Source of the DNA: JAVBOO01 sp031550435
Lineage (GTDB): Bacteria > Bacillota > Clostridia > Lachnospirales > WRAX01
Length of the DNA stretch: 64,000 nt
Direction of reading: 5' to 3'
Assembly (NCBI GenBank): GCA_031550435.1
Contig: JAVBOO010000008.1
Coordinates: 12,292 to 76,291 of the forward strand
Shown: one piece after another, positions 53,687 through 62,321 of the stretch
How the letters are laid out: the number at the start of each line of letters is the position of its first letter
Numbering within the stretch: position 1 is the first letter of the stretch
Notes under the pieces: model-generated
The model's database searches: none
What the model saw: the letters and a program-made list of their open reading frames with translations, nothing else
What the model was told of the DNA's origin: nothing
Position numbers and translations under genes: made by a program

Positions 53687-54262
53687 ATGAGAGTAATTAC
53701 GGGCAGCGCAAAAGGCTGCAAATTGATATGTACGGAAGGCTTGAAGACCAGGCCGACGTCTGACAGAGTTAAAGAAGCATTATTTAATATACTTGCCCCA
53801 AACATTGAGGGCGCATGTTTTTTGGATTTGTTCGGAGGGTCCGGAGCAATCGCGATAGAAGCGCTGTCTCGCGGAGCCGAATACGCGGTTATAATCGACA
53901 AAGACGACAGAGCTGTTAAGGTTATAAATACAAATATTGATAAAACAAGGCTCGGAGCAAAGGCAAAGGTCTACAGGACGGATGCCGTATCTGCGATTGC
54001 GCGGCTTCATGCGAACGGGGAGCTTTTTGACATTGTATTTTTGGATCCCCCGTATGAATCCGAGCTTGTTTCCGCAGTTTTGGACAACCTGCTTAAGTAC
54101 AGCGTACTGAAAAGCGGAGCCGTTGTTATAGTCGAGACCGGCGCGAAAAAAGAGCCGGATATACCGCAGGGTTTTTCCGTAGTCGATATGCGGAAATACG
54201 GGAATACAAAATTTGTTTTTTTGGAGGTTCTTAATGACCGCTATATATCCGGGCAGCTTTGA
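53687..54262 (+). CDS. rsmD: 16S rRNA (guanine-966-N2)-methyltransferase RsmD
   Basis: 191 residues. Opening MRVITGSAKGCKLICTEGLK, TRPTSDRVKEALFNIL, SAM-binding FLDLFGGSGAIAIEALSRGA and the catalytic FDIVFLDPPYESE. Methylates 16S rRNA during 30S assembly. Its end overlaps coaD by 29 bp, the common rsmD-coaD arrangement. Confidence 0.95.
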   Translation: MRVITGSAKGCKLICTEGLKTRPTSDRVKEALFNILAPNIEGACFLDLFGGSGAIAIEALSRGAEYAVIIDKDDRAVKVINTNIDKTRLGAKAKVYRTDAVSAIARLHANGELFDIVFLDPPYESELVSAVLDNLLKYSVLKSGAVVIVETGAKKEPDIPQGFSVVDMRKYGNTKFVFLEVLNDRYISGQL

Positions 54263-54707
54263 TCCGGTTACATTCGGACATCTTGATATTATCGAAAGAG
54301 TCTCCGGCCTTGTTGACAGGCTTATCGTAGCGGTACTGAACAACCCTTCGAAAAACAGGCTTCTGACACCGGAAGAAAGTGTCTGTCTGCTCAAGTCGAT
54401 AACGTCGAAGTATCCGAATGTCGAGGTGAGGTCTTTTTCGGGGCTCTTGGTCGATTTCTTGAAGGAAAATGACGCAAAGCTTGTTATAAGAGGGCTGAGG
54501 GCGGTTACGGATTTTGAATACGAATTTCAAATGTCGCTGACAAACAGAGAACTGTTCTCCGGCATGGAGACGTTACTGATACCGGCGAGCTTACAGTATT
54601 TATATTTGAGCTCAAGCGTTGCGAAGGAAGTGTTTCTGCTCGGTGGAGACGTATCGACCATGCTGCCTTCGCAAACTATCGAAATGCTGAATTCGAAGTT
54701 AAAATAA
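54234..54707 (+). CDS. coaD: Phosphopantetheine adenylyltransferase
   Basis: 157 residues; ATG at 54234 behind GGAGG, inside the end of rsmD. Penultimate step of coenzyme A synthesis. AIYPGSFDPVTFGHLDIIER carries the nucleotidyltransferase H/TxGH motif; VIRGLRAVTDFEYEFQM and the final YLSSSVAKEVFLLGGDV are standard. Length is normal. Confidence 0.96.
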   Translation: MTAIYPGSFDPVTFGHLDIIERVSGLVDRLIVAVLNNPSKNRLLTPEESVCLLKSITSKYPNVEVRSFSGLLVDFLKENDAKLVIRGLRAVTDFEYEFQMSLTNRELFSGMETLLIPASLQYLYLSSSVAKEVFLLGGDVSTMLPSQTIEMLNSKLK

Positions 54708-54832
54708 TTTGCGGTCTTTCTCAAAGACTGCACCGGAAAGCGCGATTTACGCGAAAACGCATCAACTCGGCGCTTACCTTATAAAACCGTTAACTTTGGG
54801 CTGCAACATGCTTTATATACAAGGGGGAAAAC

Positions 54833-55381
54833 ATGGAGAACATTAATGAGCATATTTCCAGAATAAACGACCAGCTTAACGCGCTCGAAGACTTAATTGA
54901 CGCATCAAAATCATCTTTTCTTTCAAGTAAGCTTTCTATTGATCGTAATTCGATTTTTGACATAATTGATGAATTAAGAGTAGTGGTTGACGATATTTCA
55001 AAGGACTTGCCTAACGAAATCAAACAAGCGAGAAGGCTTATCAACGAAAGTGATAAGATACTCGGAGAAGCTAAGAATAAAGCCATGATGATAGTTAAGA
55101 GCGCCGAAAGTGAAGCGGAGCAGCTGGTTGAAGAACACGAGCTCGTTAAAAAGGCCTCGGCTCAGGCGGTTCAGATTATCGAAGAAGCGCGCAAGGAAGC
55201 CAGGGAGTTCCGTAAAAACGCCGTCGAGTATGCCGACGAGACCCTTGCCAAGATCGAAGAATCCGTCAGAGAAGCTATGGACAGGTTTGCGTCGTCCGCG
55301 CTTCAAATTGACGAACAGTTCAATGACACAATCGGGGATATTTATGAAATGCGCAAGGATCTGAGAGGCGTTAAGGAATAG
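54833..55381 (+). CDS. Coiled-coil protein, ATPase-subunit-B/H-like
   Basis: 182 residues, almost entirely helical with heptads; ATG behind AGGGGG. The middle AEQLVEEHELVKKASAQAVQ and EEARKEAREFRKNAVEYADE recalls F/V-ATPase peripheral-stalk or DivIVA-like proteins. Such genes follow coaD in several Clostridia. No membrane segment. A structural or scaffolding role is likely, but no specific function can be stated. The epimerase gene starts 7 bp after it. Confidence 0.7.
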   Translation: MENINEHISRINDQLNALEDLIDASKSSFLSSKLSIDRNSIFDIIDELRVVVDDISKDLPNEIKQARRLINESDKILGEAKNKAMMIVKSAESEAEQLVEEHELVKKASAQAVQIIEEARKEAREFRKNAVEYADETLAKIEESVREAMDRFASSALQIDEQFNDTIGDIYEMRKDLRGVKE

Positions 55382-55388
55382 GTGTCTT

Positions 55389-56543
55389 ATGTATCTTGCG
55401 GTAGTGACTGCAACACGAGCAGAATACGGTCTTTTGGCTCCTTTGTTGAGGGAGCTTCGAAAAGACCGTTTTTTTCGTACAGAGTTAGTCGTCACGGGAA
55501 CGCACTTAAGCGAGAAATTCGGTATGACCGTCAACGAAATTATTGCCGACCGTATGAGCATAGACGAGAAGCTTTTTTTACCCTGTGAAGACAGCTCGGA
55601 AAACGGTGTGAATCTGTTTGTTGCCGAGGGCATAAAGTCGTTTTCCGAACTTTTCGGAAGAAAGCGCTATGAAGCCGTTATTGTGCTCGGAGACAGGACC
55701 GAGCTGTTTTCCGTGTGTATACCCGCCCTTGTTTACAGGATACCGATAATTCATATACACGGCGGCGAAATAACGCAGGGTGCGACCGACGACTCGGTAA
55801 GACATGCGATTACAAAACTGTCTTCGCTTCATTTTGCTTCGGCCGAACAGTATCGCCGAAGGATAATACAGCTCGGAGAACATCCCGAAGCCGTGTTTAA
55901 CGTCGGGGCTTTGGGTATAGACAATGCCGCAAACGTAGCGCTTATATCCGAGGAAGAGACAAAACGCCGGCTCGAAGTCTCCGGGGAGTTTGCTCTTGTG
56001 ACATTTCATCCCGTCACCACTGACGGCCCGGATGATATCAAACGGCAAGCGGAAACGCTTATCGCCTTCTTGCTGCAAATATCCGAGACCTCTGTCATCA
56101 CCGTGCCTAATGCCGATGTCGGCGCCTCGATTATTTTTGACGCTATCTCAACGGCTTGCAGGCGTTATCCTCAAAAGCTGCTGTTGCGCAAGAATTTGGG
56201 CTATAACCTCTATCTCAACGCGATGCGATATGCCTCTTGTATGATAGGCAACTCTTCGAGCGGGGTTATCGAAAGCTCGTACTTCGGTTTGCCTGTTATC
56301 AATATCGGCGACAGACAAAAGGGCCGGATAAGGCCCGAAAATGTGCTTGATTGCGAATGCGGGCAAGAAGCGCTGTCAAAAACCTATGAAACAATTAAGT
56401 CCGAAGCTTTTCGAGCTATAGCAAAAACGGCAGCGCCGCCGTTTGGAAACGGAGACGCTGCTCGGGCAATTGCCGACATATTGAAGACGACCGACTTTTC
56501 CCGTAAAGAAATAATTAAAAAACAATTCTATGATATGTTTTGA
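55389..56543 (+). CDS. UDP-N-acetylglucosamine 2-epimerase (hydrolysing, NeuC-like)
   Basis: 384 residues, weak ribosome site overlapping the previous stop. TATRAEYGLLAPLLREL at the start, VVTGTHLSEKFG, VIVLGDRTELFS, HIHGGEITQGATDDSVRHAI, VTFHPVTTD, and the C-terminal CMIGNSSSGVIESSYFGLP. The opening and GGEITQGATDD mark the hydrolysing NeuC/LegG type, which releases ManNAc-like sugars for sialic or legionaminic acid. No other nonulosonic acid genes are in the window, so the product pathway is not shown. Its 3' end overlaps the next, convergent gene by 16 bp. Confidence 0.9.
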   Translation: MYLAVVTATRAEYGLLAPLLRELRKDRFFRTELVVTGTHLSEKFGMTVNEIIADRMSIDEKLFLPCEDSSENGVNLFVAEGIKSFSELFGRKRYEAVIVLGDRTELFSVCIPALVYRIPIIHIHGGEITQGATDDSVRHAITKLSSLHFASAEQYRRRIIQLGEHPEAVFNVGALGIDNAANVALISEEETKRRLEVSGEFALVTFHPVTTDGPDDIKRQAETLIAFLLQISETSVITVPNADVGASIIFDAISTACRRYPQKLLLRKNLGYNLYLNAMRYASCMIGNSSSGVIESSYFGLPVINIGDRQKGRIRPENVLDCECGQEALSKTYETIKSEAFRAIAKTAAPPFGNGDAARAIADILKTTDFSRKEIIKKQFYDMF

Positions 56544-56839
56544 CGTTTCTTTGCTGCGGGCAAGAAGTCGGAGGTGCTGATGCGCGCTCTCGCCGCGGGA
56601 TGCTTTGACGGGAATTCCTTTAGGTTGTCTTCGCTCCGATTGTCCGCATGCATACCGGATGCCGAATTATGGTTCTTATTTGCCGCTCTGTAGTAACTGT
56701 TCAGCAGCTCTTCAAGAGAATCGCTGCATTTTTGTACAGCCTCTTTAAGTAAGTCGAAGTTTGATTCGGTGATTCTTATGTTAAGTTCGGCTTTTTTGTT
56801 TCTGATTTTTTCCATGAGAATTTCGTCTTCTGTTTTCAT
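56528..56839 (-). CDS. Spo0E-like small protein (tentative)
   Basis: 103 residues; ATG without a strong ribosome site (GAAAGAGG at about 10 bp). The first half, EKIRNKKAELNIRITESNFD then LLKEAVQKCSDSLEELLNSY, follows the Spo0E pattern of two helices with an S-x-x-L-D/E signature (here SDSLE). Spo0E proteins remove phosphate from Spo0A and block sporulation. The Asp of the signature is Glu here. The second half is basic and disordered. Could also be an unrelated helical protein. Confidence 0.5.
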   Translation of the reverse strand: MKTEDEILMEKIRNKKAELNIRITESNFDLLKEAVQKCSDSLEELLNSYYRAANKNHNSASGMHADNRSEDNLKEFPSKHPAARARISTSDFLPAAKKRQNIS

Positions 56840-56980
56840 AATTCGCCTCTTTCCTATGATTGCAATTATTTCGGTATTGCCGTCTAAGCCGAAAACGTGC
56901 TAAAACGATACCGCCGGCGCTGTTTTTTACCTGCTAAATGTGGCGGCGGTACGGGTTCTGAAAGTCGAAACGACAAAACG

Positions 56981-57024
56981 ATTACCGCGGAGGTTAAATA
57001 CCGCATTAAATACTTACGCGGTAA
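56981..57024 (+). repeat. Repeat family A, 44-bp fragment
   Basis: ATTACCGCGGAGGTTAAATA, CCGCATTAAATAC and TTACGCGGTAAC; directly followed by a family B fragment. Confidence 0.7.
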
Positions 57025-57027
57025 CAT

Positions 57028-57128
57028 TCCGCGCATCCTCGTCCGCAGCGGCCGGTATACGGCCTTTGTGCGGAGCGGGATACTTGCGGTTGTCCCTTGA
57101 GGGCGCGACCGTTCGATTAATCAGCACT
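57028..57128 (-). repeat. Repeat family B, partial copy (reversed)
   Basis: CCGCGCATCCTCGTCCGCAG, GTGCGGAGCGGGATACTTGC, GGTTGTCCCTTGAGGGCGCG and TTCGATTAATCAGCACTA, as in the 49.3-kb copy without its left third. Confidence 0.7.
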
Positions 57129-57563
57129 AACCCGGTTTCCTGCAGCGTCCGAATACACGGTGTTTTGTTGTATCGGATAGTAAGTTAAAACGGAAGCCGG
57201 TTGCCCCATCATGAGAGCAATTGTTTAAGAAGCAACCCGCTTTGTTGTGCATGAACAAATCTATCGGCGCTTAAAGCGGACGGTATGGGGCACAAATCCG
57301 TTTTTTTCTATCATGAAAAAGAGGTCTTGCAGAGTGGCAAATATGATACTATTATAAATCTCCAAATGATTTTATCAAAATTTGTCGCTAAGCGCCGGTT
57401 TACTGAAGCAAGTTTCGACAAAAAACTACGGGATTAGGCGGTTTGCCCTATATTCCGGTAAAAAACGAACGCACTTTTCCATAACGGCTTGATCCGTCAA
57501 AACAGCGGGCCGGGAACCGAACCGGAAGGGTTCAAGGGGGCTGCGCGGGGAAATGGCCGTCGA

Positions 57564-57612
57564 ATTACTCCTTCGGCAACAAAGTATAGCGAAAACGTTA
57601 CTTTTTGTCGCC
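57564..57612 (-). repeat. Repeat family A, fragment overlapping the end of yunB
   Basis: On the plus strand ATTACTCCTTCGGCAACAAA then GTATAGCGAAAACG and TTACTTTTTGTCGCCG, the reverse complement of the right part of family A. The yunB stop lies inside it. Confidence 0.65.
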
Positions 57613-58266
57613 GTCATAATTGAAATATGTTGACGGAATTTCTCCTGTTATAATGGAATTTACAAGGACAATTTTTCTTTCGGTTTGTATTTGCAATTCT
57701 TGAACCGGGTTAACTATCTCGACTGTTGCCTTCACTGTCACCCAGACCTGAAAATTTATCTGGTTTATGCCGGCGGAGCCGAATTGGGACTCGTAATCGG
57801 CAGTCGCCATTCCCTTCGGCAGTATCGTCACTTTATACGCCGGGCCGATGTTCGAAAACATTGTCAGGCCCAGCACCGTACCCAGCGGGATAGGTATTTT
57901 TTGCGACGACATATTCGAAAGACCTTCGGATATATCGGAGGCTATTTTTGCGCATATTTCGTTTACGAGCACGGTATTGACTGATAGTGACCGGATTTTC
58001 CCATCCGAGTCTTCGACTTTGATATAAAAGTCTTCGCTTTTAAGACCTTTTTCAGCGGTGACCGTATTTATTGTGTCCAGAACGAGCGCGTTAAATCTTG
58101 TTACCGCCTCCGATCTCGACACTTTAATCATCATGGGAGCAAAATTTTTGTCAACTGTATACATGCCGTATATCGACATAATTATAACGACGGTGAAAAA
58201 AAACAAGAGACTGTATTTGGCGCGTTTACTCTTTTGCGGTTTTGGCACGGACCTTGACTTCTTCAT
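57598..58266 (-). CDS. yunB: Sporulation protein YunB
   Basis: 222 residues; ATG behind ACGGAGG. One N-terminal membrane helix (YSLLFFFTVVIIMSIYGMYT), then the YunB domain: APMMIKVSRSEAVTRFNALV, SLSVNTVLVNEICAKIASDI, IPIPLGTVLGLTMFSNIGP and the C-terminal VNSIITGEIPSTYFNYDGDK. Needed for proper spore formation in Bacillus, made in the mother cell. The last residues (GDKK and stop) fall in a family A repeat, so the natural end may have been altered. Confidence 0.9.
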   Translation of the reverse strand: MKKSRSVPKPQKSKRAKYSLLFFFTVVIIMSIYGMYTVDKNFAPMMIKVSRSEAVTRFNALVLDTINTVTAEKGLKSEDFYIKVEDSDGKIRSLSVNTVLVNEICAKIASDISEGLSNMSSQKIPIPLGTVLGLTMFSNIGPAYKVTILPKGMATADYESQFGSAGINQINFQVWVTVKATVEIVNPVQELQIQTERKIVLVNSIITGEIPSTYFNYDGDKK

Positions 58267-58426
58267 GGGAACCTCCGTTCACTTTGTACGTATATAATAC
58301 CAATATTTGCTAAATCTTCTGTTTGTCGAGAGAAACTCAGTGTCTGAATCTTCTAAGATATATATACTGCCGCCGCGTGAGCCGAATACATTTTTTCTTT
58401 TTTGGTTTAATCAGCGCTTAGCTGTT

Positions 58427-58530
58427 GATCCCCGATTAAACCGTGCGGTTAATTACCCACATATACCGGCTCTGCAGGCTTAAAGGGGATTTAGGCGACA
58501 AGTTTAGCAAATGGTTTAACTGTCGCCTCA
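58427..58530 (+). repeat. Repeat family C, copy 3 (uninterrupted)
   Basis: GATCCCCGATTAAACCGTGC, ACATATACCGGCTCTGCAGG, GGGGATTTAGGCGACAAG, AGCAAATGGTTTAACTGTCG then CCTCA. The reverse complement of the 8.54-kb copy with few changes. Confidence 0.7.
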
Positions 58531-58536
58531 ATAAGA

Positions 58537-58565
58537 TTGAAAAATAGCAAAAACGGTTATATAAT
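58537..58565 (+). promoter_or_regulatory. Promoter of the PBP gene
   Basis: TTGAAA (58537-58542), 17-bp spacer, TATAAT (58560-58565). It begins a few bases after the family C repeat. Confidence 0.7.
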
Positions 58566-58633
58566 GTAATGCAGTCGCCGTGCATATTAAAGATAGCGGC
58601 GTTTTGCCGCCGGGCGTACGGGAGGTTGTTTAT

Positions 58634-61321
58634 TTGAATTATTCAAAGCAGGAAAATGAAAAAAAACGAATAGCTTATAAGTCTAAGTCGAAAAAGGTAC
58701 TTAATAAGGGCTGGCTTATATGTGTAAGGATTTTTGTTGCGGTATTGATCATCGGATTTTTTTCGGCTGCCGGAGCAGTATTCGGAGCCTACCTCGGTAT
58801 ACTCGAAAACACGCCCAAGGTGGATTTTTTGGGTCAGGCGGATGGGAATTTCGACAGTATCGTATATCTCGACTCTACAAACGAAGAGGTTGACAGATAT
58901 ACGGGCGGAGAAAACCGCGAATATGTGGCTTACGAAAACATACCGCAGTATTTGAAAGACGCTTTTGTCGCAATAGAGGATAAACGTTTTTATGAGCACA
59001 ACGGAGTCGATTTTCAGGGCATGGTCAGGGCCGTTTTTGTTATGCTTTCATCGGACAAGACGGAAGGCGCCAGCACAATTACTCAGCAGCTGATAAAAAA
59101 CAAGCTCGGACTTTTGTCGAACAGTTTTGAGACAAAAATACAGGAGCAGTATCTGGCCGTTAAGTGTGAAGAGGTGCTGACCGAAAAACTCGGTTCAAAA
59201 AAGGCTGCAAAAGAATATATACTCGGGCTTTACCTGAACTTAATCGGACTGGGAGAGAGTCAGATCGGAGTGCAGGCGGCTTCATTGTTTTATTTTGATA
59301 AGGATGTGTCGGAGCTTACTCTGTCCGAGTGCGCCGTTTTGGCGGCCACGACACAAAAGCCCACGAAGAACTCTCCGCTTAAGCACCCTGAGAATAATAT
59401 CAAAAGAAGAGACTATGTTTTGGAAGTTATGCTTGAGATGGGTACGATTACTCAGGACGAATACGACGAGGCAATGGCGGACGATCCTTACGGCACGATT
59501 TCGAGTGTTTCTGCTGCTCTGATGGAGCAGCCCTCGTTCCACAGTTATTATAACGATGCCATGTTCAACCAAATCGTCAGGGATTTGATGGAGCAGAAGG
59601 GTCTGTCAAAGGTTGAGGCAAACAACCTGATTTATAACGGCGGCTTGAGCATCTATTCACTTCAGGACACGAGGATTCAAAAAATAGTTGACGAGGCTTA
59701 TTTGGACGAGGCGAATTTCCCCGATAACGAGTATGCCTTACAGGTCGAATATATCGCATCGGTTAAAAACAATGTCACGGGGAAAACCACAAATTTTTCC
59801 AAGACCGAAGTTGTAAAAAACCAGGAGCAGGCCGACGCGTTTGTCGAAAGGATGAGAAACGAGCTTTCGGGTCTTGACAAGGTTATTGACGACAGAGTCA
59901 ATATATCCGTACAGCCACAATCCGGTTTTGTAGTCATGGATCAGTCTACGGGTTATGTTCGTGCGATTTCGGGGGGAAGAGGAGAAAAGCAGGTTAACAG
60001 GGGCTTTAACAGGGCGACCGATGCGGATCGTTCCCCCGGCTCGGTCTTTAAAGTGCTTGCGTCCTATGCCCCCGCCATTGATATGGGGCTTATAACCCCT
60101 GCAACTATTATAGATGACGTTCCGACTAAAATAGGCGGATACGAGCCGAGCAACTGGGATCAAAAGAATCAGTTTAAGGGGCTTACGACCGTCCGCGAAG
60201 CGATAAAGGATTCTATGAACATATGCGCCGTTAAAAACATGTATAATACCGGCGTTGACAACTGTCTGAGATATTTGAAAGAATTCGGCCTCCCGATGGT
60301 CGATGACGACTATAACCTGTCGACGGCGCTCGGAGGAATAACAAACGGTGTTTCTCCGATAGATCTTGCAGCGGCATATTCAACAATAGCAAACCAGGGA
60401 TATTATAATAAGCCGATTCTATACTCAAGAGTGCTCGACCATGACGGAAATGTCTTGCTTGAGAATACTCCTCAGCCTAAGGAAGTGCTGAAGAAAACCA
60501 CGGCGTATTTGCTGCTTGATATAATGAAGGACGTAGTTCGCGCCGGTACGGGCGGTCAGGCTCAGTTCAAAAAAGTCAGTATGCCTATTGCCGGAAAAAC
60601 GGGAACCTCCTCTCTCGATAAGGATTTGTGTTTTGTGGCAAGCACGCCTTACTACACGGCTTCGATATGGCTCGGTTATGATATACAGGCAAGTATGCAT
60701 AATTACGGAAGCGTGCATTTAAGGCTGTGGAGCAAGATAATGGAGCAAGTTCATGCCGAACTGCCCTATAAGGACTTTGAAGTTCCGAGCGGACTGACGA
60801 CGGCAACAATCTGTATGGAATCGGGGATGCTGGCGGGTGAATTATGCAAGAGAGATCCCAGAGGCGACAGAACACGAACGGAGATTTTTGTCAAAGGAAC
60901 TCAGCCGACTGAGGTTTGCAGCGTTCACAGAGAGTACGATATTTGCAAGGACTCGGGCTTGCTAGCAACAGAGAACTGCCCTCAAGAGTCAGTCGAGCAT
61001 GTGGTCGGGATAGTACGCCCGATACCTTACGAGGGCGATGACAAGGGCAAGATTGCCGATGCGGCGTATGAGTTCGGTAATGACGTTTTAGAGGGGAAGA
61101 CCTGTGAAATCCATAACGGCTTTGGCGTTCCGACCGAAGCTCCCGATGGACCGGATATATCCGTTCCGGGAGAAGAGACACAGGGTCCGGGGTACATTCC
61201 GCCCATGGACACTTTCTCCCCTTATGTACCCTTTAACCCCTTTGATACTCCGACACCGGAGCCGACTCCGTATGTGCCGCTTTATACGGACGCACCTCCG
61301 GATGTTACGCTGAGGCCGTAG
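58634..61321 (+). CDS. Class A penicillin-binding protein (PBP1-type)
   Basis: 895 residues from a TTG at 58634 behind GGGAGG; an earlier in-frame ATG has no ribosome site. Basic cytoplasmic start, one membrane helix (WLICVRIFVAVLIIGFFSAA), transglycosylase domain with EDKRFYEHNGVDFQGM and GASTITQQLIKNKLG, transpeptidase domain with SPGSVFK (serine near 466), SMN and KTGTSS. A cysteine-containing C-terminal part (CMESGMLAGELCKRDPRG) and a Pro-rich tail (TPTPEPTPYVPLY) follow. Makes and cross-links peptidoglycan outside the membrane. A bidirectional terminator follows. Confidence 0.95.
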   Translation: MNYSKQENEKKRIAYKSKSKKVLNKGWLICVRIFVAVLIIGFFSAAGAVFGAYLGILENTPKVDFLGQADGNFDSIVYLDSTNEEVDRYTGGENREYVAYENIPQYLKDAFVAIEDKRFYEHNGVDFQGMVRAVFVMLSSDKTEGASTITQQLIKNKLGLLSNSFETKIQEQYLAVKCEEVLTEKLGSKKAAKEYILGLYLNLIGLGESQIGVQAASLFYFDKDVSELTLSECAVLAATTQKPTKNSPLKHPENNIKRRDYVLEVMLEMGTITQDEYDEAMADDPYGTISSVSAALMEQPSFHSYYNDAMFNQIVRDLMEQKGLSKVEANNLIYNGGLSIYSLQDTRIQKIVDEAYLDEANFPDNEYALQVEYIASVKNNVTGKTTNFSKTEVVKNQEQADAFVERMRNELSGLDKVIDDRVNISVQPQSGFVVMDQSTGYVRAISGGRGEKQVNRGFNRATDADRSPGSVFKVLASYAPAIDMGLITPATIIDDVPTKIGGYEPSNWDQKNQFKGLTTVREAIKDSMNICAVKNMYNTGVDNCLRYLKEFGLPMVDDDYNLSTALGGITNGVSPIDLAAAYSTIANQGYYNKPILYSRVLDHDGNVLLENTPQPKEVLKKTTAYLLLDIMKDVVRAGTGGQAQFKKVSMPIAGKTGTSSLDKDLCFVASTPYYTASIWLGYDIQASMHNYGSVHLRLWSKIMEQVHAELPYKDFEVPSGLTTATICMESGMLAGELCKRDPRGDRTRTEIFVKGTQPTEVCSVHREYDICKDSGLLATENCPQESVEHVVGIVRPIPYEGDDKGKIADAAYEFGNDVLEGKTCEIHNGFGVPTEAPDGPDISVPGEETQGPGYIPPMDTFSPYVPFNPFDTPTPEPTPYVPLYTDAPPDVTLRP

Positions 61322-61354
61322 GGGTCAGAGTGAATAGCGAATTCAGAAACAGAT

Positions 61355-61395
61355 AAAACCGGCTATCGCGTTTGCGATAGCCGGTAGTTTTATTT
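61355..61395. terminator. Bidirectional terminator between the PBP and lectin genes
   Basis: ACCGGCTATCGC pairs perfectly with GCGATAGCCGGT around GTTT... with AGTTTTATTT to the right and AAAA to the left. Confidence 0.88.
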
Positions 61396-61414
61396 CATCC
61401 TGGTATAGCGGCAA

Positions 61415-62152
61415 TCAGTAGGTAACTTTTATAGCGACGATCGCCGTGACTCCGTTTGCGGCTGTAATCGTGATTGTAGCGGTGCCGTTTTTCAGCCCCT
61501 TTACAAGGCCGTTTTGGTCAACGCTCGCAATAGTCGGGTCCGAAGATACCCAGGTTACATCGGTGAATATTGCGCCTGACGGAAATTCAAGGACGATCTG
61601 CAAAGTTTTGCCGTTTCTGACATTGAGGAAGTATCCGTTAACGACTATAAACGACGTGGGGTATACCTGCAATGTGTCCCATTCTATAATAAACTTTTCC
61701 TGGGAGGAAGACGGTATGTCGTTCCAGCCGCTGTTCGGGAAAACCTCTTCAAAGCGGTTAAGATGTATTACGGTTTCGACTCCGCCCACGTTATTAGGTT
61801 CGCCGGGAGCCCAGTTCGAATATTCAAACGTTTCGCCCGTAATCCACTTCCATGTCTCGTGATCCTCGGTGTAACCGCCGGTGAAGTAATATTCTTTATA
61901 ACGATAAAGAGGTATTATAGCCTGCTCTTCATCTTCCGAAGTTATTGTTACAAGATGCCCGCCCAATTGCTCACAGTATTCCTTGGCGGTAAACCAGTCG
62001 GTCTTATAGTCGACTATGGCGTAAGAATGGCCGTTGTAAGTTACGATCTCCGAAAGCGGGTATGTGGTTGAGGGGAGAGCAAATGCGCTAACATTAAAGC
62101 AGCATATCGAAAGCACTAAAGACAGCGTCGCGGACAAAAGTCTTTTCTTCAT
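61415..62152 (-). CDS. Secreted C-type lectin / Ig-like (Big_2) protein 1
   Basis: 245 residues; ATG at 62152 behind GGAG. Signal peptide (1-25), a C-type lectin-like domain (about 28-155) and a bacterial Ig-like Big_2 domain (about 165-245, VTWVSSDPTIASVDQNGLVK). The lectin domain has YNGHSYAIVDYKTDWFTAKE, GGHLVTITSEDEEQA, the Ca/sugar-binding EPNN and a GWND. The EPN form usually means mannose-type sugars. The two disulfide cysteines of animal domains are absent apart from CEQLGG. No wall anchor is seen. A close paralogue lies upstream. Confidence 0.88.
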   Translation of the reverse strand: MKKRLLSATLSLVLSICCFNVSAFALPSTTYPLSEIVTYNGHSYAIVDYKTDWFTAKEYCEQLGGHLVTITSEDEEQAIIPLYRYKEYYFTGGYTEDHETWKWITGETFEYSNWAPGEPNNVGGVETVIHLNRFEEVFPNSGWNDIPSSSQEKFIIEWDTLQVYPTSFIVVNGYFLNVRNGKTLQIVLEFPSGAIFTDVTWVSSDPTIASVDQNGLVKGLKNGTATITITAANGVTAIVAIKVTY

Positions 62153-62257
62153 AGTATCTTCTCCATTCATAATTCCTCAAATTTTTTCTATTACGGCACA
62201 ACAGTAATACGATTTATTTACGGTCGATGCCGATCTGTTGATTTGATACCGGAACGG

Positions 62258-62263
62258 ATTATA
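62258..62263 (-). promoter_or_regulatory. Likely -10 box of lectin gene 1
   Basis: On the minus strand TGATATAAT, an extended -10 (TG-n-TATAAT), about 105 bp before the start; no strong -35. Confidence 0.4.
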
Positions 62264-62321
62264 TCACGCTCAGTATTTTGCGCATTTGCGAAAACCAATA
62301 TGTTCGTGCCAGGGCGCATTT

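Larger units (their letters stand above)
56840..57597. other. Non-coding gap between the Spo0E-like gene and yunB
   Basis: Contains a family A fragment, a family B fragment, and a promoter-like TTGCAG-17-TATTAT (57327-57355) with no gene after it. The rest shows no convincing coding frame on either strand. Confidence 0.5.
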
